Assembly: GCA_018262135.1 (NCBI GenBank)
Contig: JAGTSD010000051.1
Coordinates: forward strand, 1-11,132
Length of the DNA: 11,132 nt
Direction: 5' to 3'
Origin: Pseudomonadota bacterium
Lineage (GTDB): Bacteria; Pseudomonadota; Gammaproteobacteria; Competibacterales; Competibacteraceae
The notes beneath the pieces are model-generated. The model searched no databases and was not told where the DNA came from. It saw nothing but the letters and a program-made list of their open reading frames with translations. Position numbers and translations under genes: made by a program. Each line of letters starts with the position of its first letter. The stretch's first letter is position 1. Shown piece by piece: positions 10,271 through 11,132 of this stretch.

Positions 10271-10359
10271 AGGGATTAGGGATTAAGGACTTAGGAGGTG
10301 ATGACTGATGATTGGTAAAAGACCTATTCCCTATTCCCTATTCCCTATTCCCTCTTTTT
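10271..10359 (+). terminator. Possible terminator built from heptanucleotide repeats, convergent spacer
   Basis: GGGATTA units at 10272-10285 can pair with the TATTCCC units at 10323-10350, with one T-T mismatch per seven bases. CTTTTTC follows directly on the plus strand. It lies between the converging ATP-grasp fusion and HiPIP genes, where a terminator is expected. The long loop and the mismatches make this tentative. Confidence 0.35.
10323..10353. repeat. Heptanucleotide tandem repeat (CCTATTC)x4
   Basis: Four exact copies of CCTATTC run head to tail from 10323 to 10350, plus a partial CCT. On the other strand the unit is GAATAGG. Two related GGGATTA units and a degenerate third stand at 10272-10295. 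The pattern resembles the short tandemly repeated heptamers known from some cyanobacterial and other genomes. It falls between genes, just after the stop of the ATP-grasp fusion gene. Confidence 0.85.
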
Positions 10360-10376
10360 CTATTTCCCCAAAAAAC

Positions 10377-10706
10377 TCAGGCCGGCTTCTTGGCCCAGGC
10401 GGTGCACCAGCCGTTAGCGGACACCAGCTTGCCTTGGAAAATCGCGCAGGGACCGCTAGCCTCGCCAGCCTTACCCGAGTAGAAATTGCAACTGCTGCAC
10501 ATTGCTGTAGCATCAGTGCGCTTTTCGGCCTTGGTGGCGTCGGCCTTGTAACCCAGCGCCGTCGCCTGCGGGTCGGTCTCGCTAACCATCTCCGCCGCCC
10601 CGGCGGTTCCGCTCAGCAAGGCATTGGCGAACGGTGCGGTGGCCAGACCGATGGCGGTCAGCTTGATGAAGCGGCGACGGCTGTTGTCGGGAGTATGAGT
10701 GGTCAT
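10377..10706 (-). CDS. hip: High-potential iron-sulfur protein (HiPIP), Tat-exported
   Basis: This 109-residue precursor is a periplasmic electron carrier with one [4Fe-4S] cluster. In purple bacteria HiPIP passes electrons from the bc1 complex to the photosynthetic reaction centre, and in other bacteria to oxidases or as an iron-oxidation carrier. The twin-arginine signal SRRRFIK (residues 9-15) is followed by a hydrophobic core and a likely cleavage site after GTAGA (about residue 37), as expected for a cofactor-loaded export substrate. Four cysteines (70, 73, 87, 101) have the family spacing C-x2-C-x13-C-x13-C, with a conserved tyrosine in ALGYKADA (Y53). The start at ATG 10706 is set by GAGGGG seven bases upstream. 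The frame also extends to 10796, but that part lacks a ribosome site and would bury the Tat signal. It has its own putative promoter and converges with the ATP-grasp fusion gene. Confidence 0.95.
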   Translation of the reverse strand: MTTHTPDNSRRRFIKLTAIGLATAPFANALLSGTAGAAEMVSETDPQATALGYKADATKAEKRTDATAMCSSCNFYSGKAGEASGPCAIFQGKLVSANGWCTAWAKKPA

Positions 10707-10713
10707 GCTGTTT

Positions 10714-10719
10714 CCCCTC
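10714..10719 (-). promoter_or_regulatory. Ribosome binding site of the HiPIP gene
   Basis: GAGGGG on the minus strand lies seven bases before ATG 10706. It decides against the longer upstream starts in the same frame. Confidence 0.65.
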
Positions 10720-10743
10720 GTGTTCTGGTACGGAGTGAAAGCT

Positions 10744-10764
10744 CGCGCAAATTTGGCTTGCGCG
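10744..10764. promoter_or_regulatory. Inverted repeat in HiPIP leader: CGCGCAA-N7-TTGCGCG
   Basis: Perfect seven-base arms are separated by seven bases. It lies between the putative -10 box (10774-10782) and the HiPIP start, so it would be transcribed in the leader or overlap the start of transcription. It could be an operator or an mRNA hairpin. No matching regulator was recognised. Confidence 0.45.
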
Positions 10765-10773
10765 GGTGTCAAA

Positions 10774-10782
10774 ATAATACCA
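10774..10782 (-). promoter_or_regulatory. Putative extended -10 promoter of the HiPIP gene
   Basis: On the minus strand TGG-TATTAT matches an extended -10 element (TGN then TATAAT with one mismatch). No good -35 was found at the usual distance, which extended -10 promoters tolerate. Transcription would begin near 10767. Confidence 0.35.
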
Positions 10783-10854
10783 TCAGCAATGAGCAAGAGA
10801 TTTGATTTTTAACAATCAATGTGACGAAATGGACAGGGGCCGAGGGCAAACGCG

Positions 10855-11132
10855 GTGATCGGGCAGCGGCGCTTCCACCAGCGCGCACGGCGCTGGGTAT
10901 GGCTGACCAGCGGGGGATTGCTGGCTTTGCTGATCGGAGCCGGCGGCTGGTTCTATGTCCAGTTGCACGGCAGTCTGGCGCGACTGGATGGCGCGGCACC
11001 GCTGGCCGGGCTGAGCGCGCCGGTCATCGTCGAACGCGATACGCTGGGTATTCCGACGATCCAGGGCGAAAGCCGGCTGGACGTGGCCCGCGCCACCGGC
11101 TTTGTCCACGCCCAGGAGCGGTTCTTCCAGAT
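10855..11132 (+). CDS. Penicillin acylase family protein, N-terminal part
   Basis: The frame is open from GTG 10855 to the window edge (92 full codons), so the 3' end is missing. After a basic start (VIGQRRFHQRARRW) a hydrophobic stretch at about residues 15-37 forms a signal or membrane anchor. Then come APVIVERDTLGIPTIQGES and VARATGFVHAQERFFQ, matching the conserved beginning of penicillin acylase (Ntn-hydrolase) precursors, which typically read RD-GVP-I and GFVHAQ-R-wQ. Members cleave amide bonds in penicillins, acyl-homoserine lactones or other N-acyl compounds after self-processing at an internal serine, which lies beyond this window. The substrate cannot be told. The start follows an in-frame stop at 10822 and has GAGGG eight bases upstream. 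It is divergent from the HiPIP gene. Confidence 0.88.
   Translation, partial: MIGQRRFHQRARRWVWLTSGGLLALLIGAGGWFYVQLHGSLARLDGAAPLAGLSAPVIVERDTLGIPTIQGESRLDVARATGFVHAQERFFQ

Noticed and set aside
10767..10772. TTGACA (minus strand) as a -35 box for HiPIP
   Set aside because: No -10-like hexamer lies 15-18 bases downstream; the sequence there is the GC-rich inverted repeat.
10308..10805. Plus-strand frame beginning IGKRPIPYSLFPIP
   Set aside because: Its start is a translation of the CCTATTC repeat and the rest is antisense to the HiPIP gene.
10802..10819. TTGAT-N8-ATCAA, resembling an FNR/DNR site
   Set aside because: FNR-type sites need four bases between the half-sites; here there are eight, so it is not a proper match.

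Overview
The window is GC-rich, densely coding bacterial DNA. FimV, a Tat-exported high-potential iron-sulfur protein (HiPIP), an E. coli-like ArgE and a fused RimK-type ligase together suggest a gammaproteobacterium, perhaps of the purple-sulfur/Competibacter-like (Chromatiales-type) group. This placement is inferred from gene content only. There are no rRNA or tRNA genes, no CRISPR array and no insertion sequence, and no gene-free stretch exceeds 300 bases. It reads as ordinary chromosome carrying several unusual multidomain proteins.

Layout. On the minus strand, 1-593 is the 5' part of fimV, a type IV pilus/polar hub protein cut by the window edge inside a Pro/Ala repeat. Upstream of it on the same strand, 699-2345 encodes a membrane-bound PAS-GGDEF-bacteriohemerythrin protein, a probable oxygen- or redox-sensing diguanylate cyclase. 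A short divergent spacer carrying two palindromes separates it from the plus-strand gene ending at 5369. That gene encodes a carrier domain, a fatty acyl-AMP ligase and a PlsC acyltransferase in one chain. Converging on it from the right is a minus-strand pair, argE (7510-6350) and an AEC-family transporter (6353-5436), joined by a four-base GTGA overlap.

Divergent from argE, 7663-10263 encodes a four-part fusion: GNAT acetyltransferase, C39-like cysteine peptidase, RLAN domain and RimK-like ATP-grasp ligase. It ends at a spacer of heptanucleotide repeats (GGGATTA units facing CCTATTC units) that lies between it and the converging HiPIP gene (10706-10377). A divergent promoter region follows, and then the 5' end of a penicillin-acylase-family hydrolase (10855 to the window end).

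How the genes might work together: c-di-GMP signalling next to fimV suggests control of surface motility. The carrier-ligase-acyltransferase protein looks like a self-contained route from free fatty acid to an acylated lipid. The GNAT/C39/RLAN/ATP-grasp fusion is the best candidate for an uncharacterised system. It combines amine acetylation, peptide cleavage and amide-bond ligation in one chain, beside an M20 deacetylase gene. Any functional link to argE is speculation.
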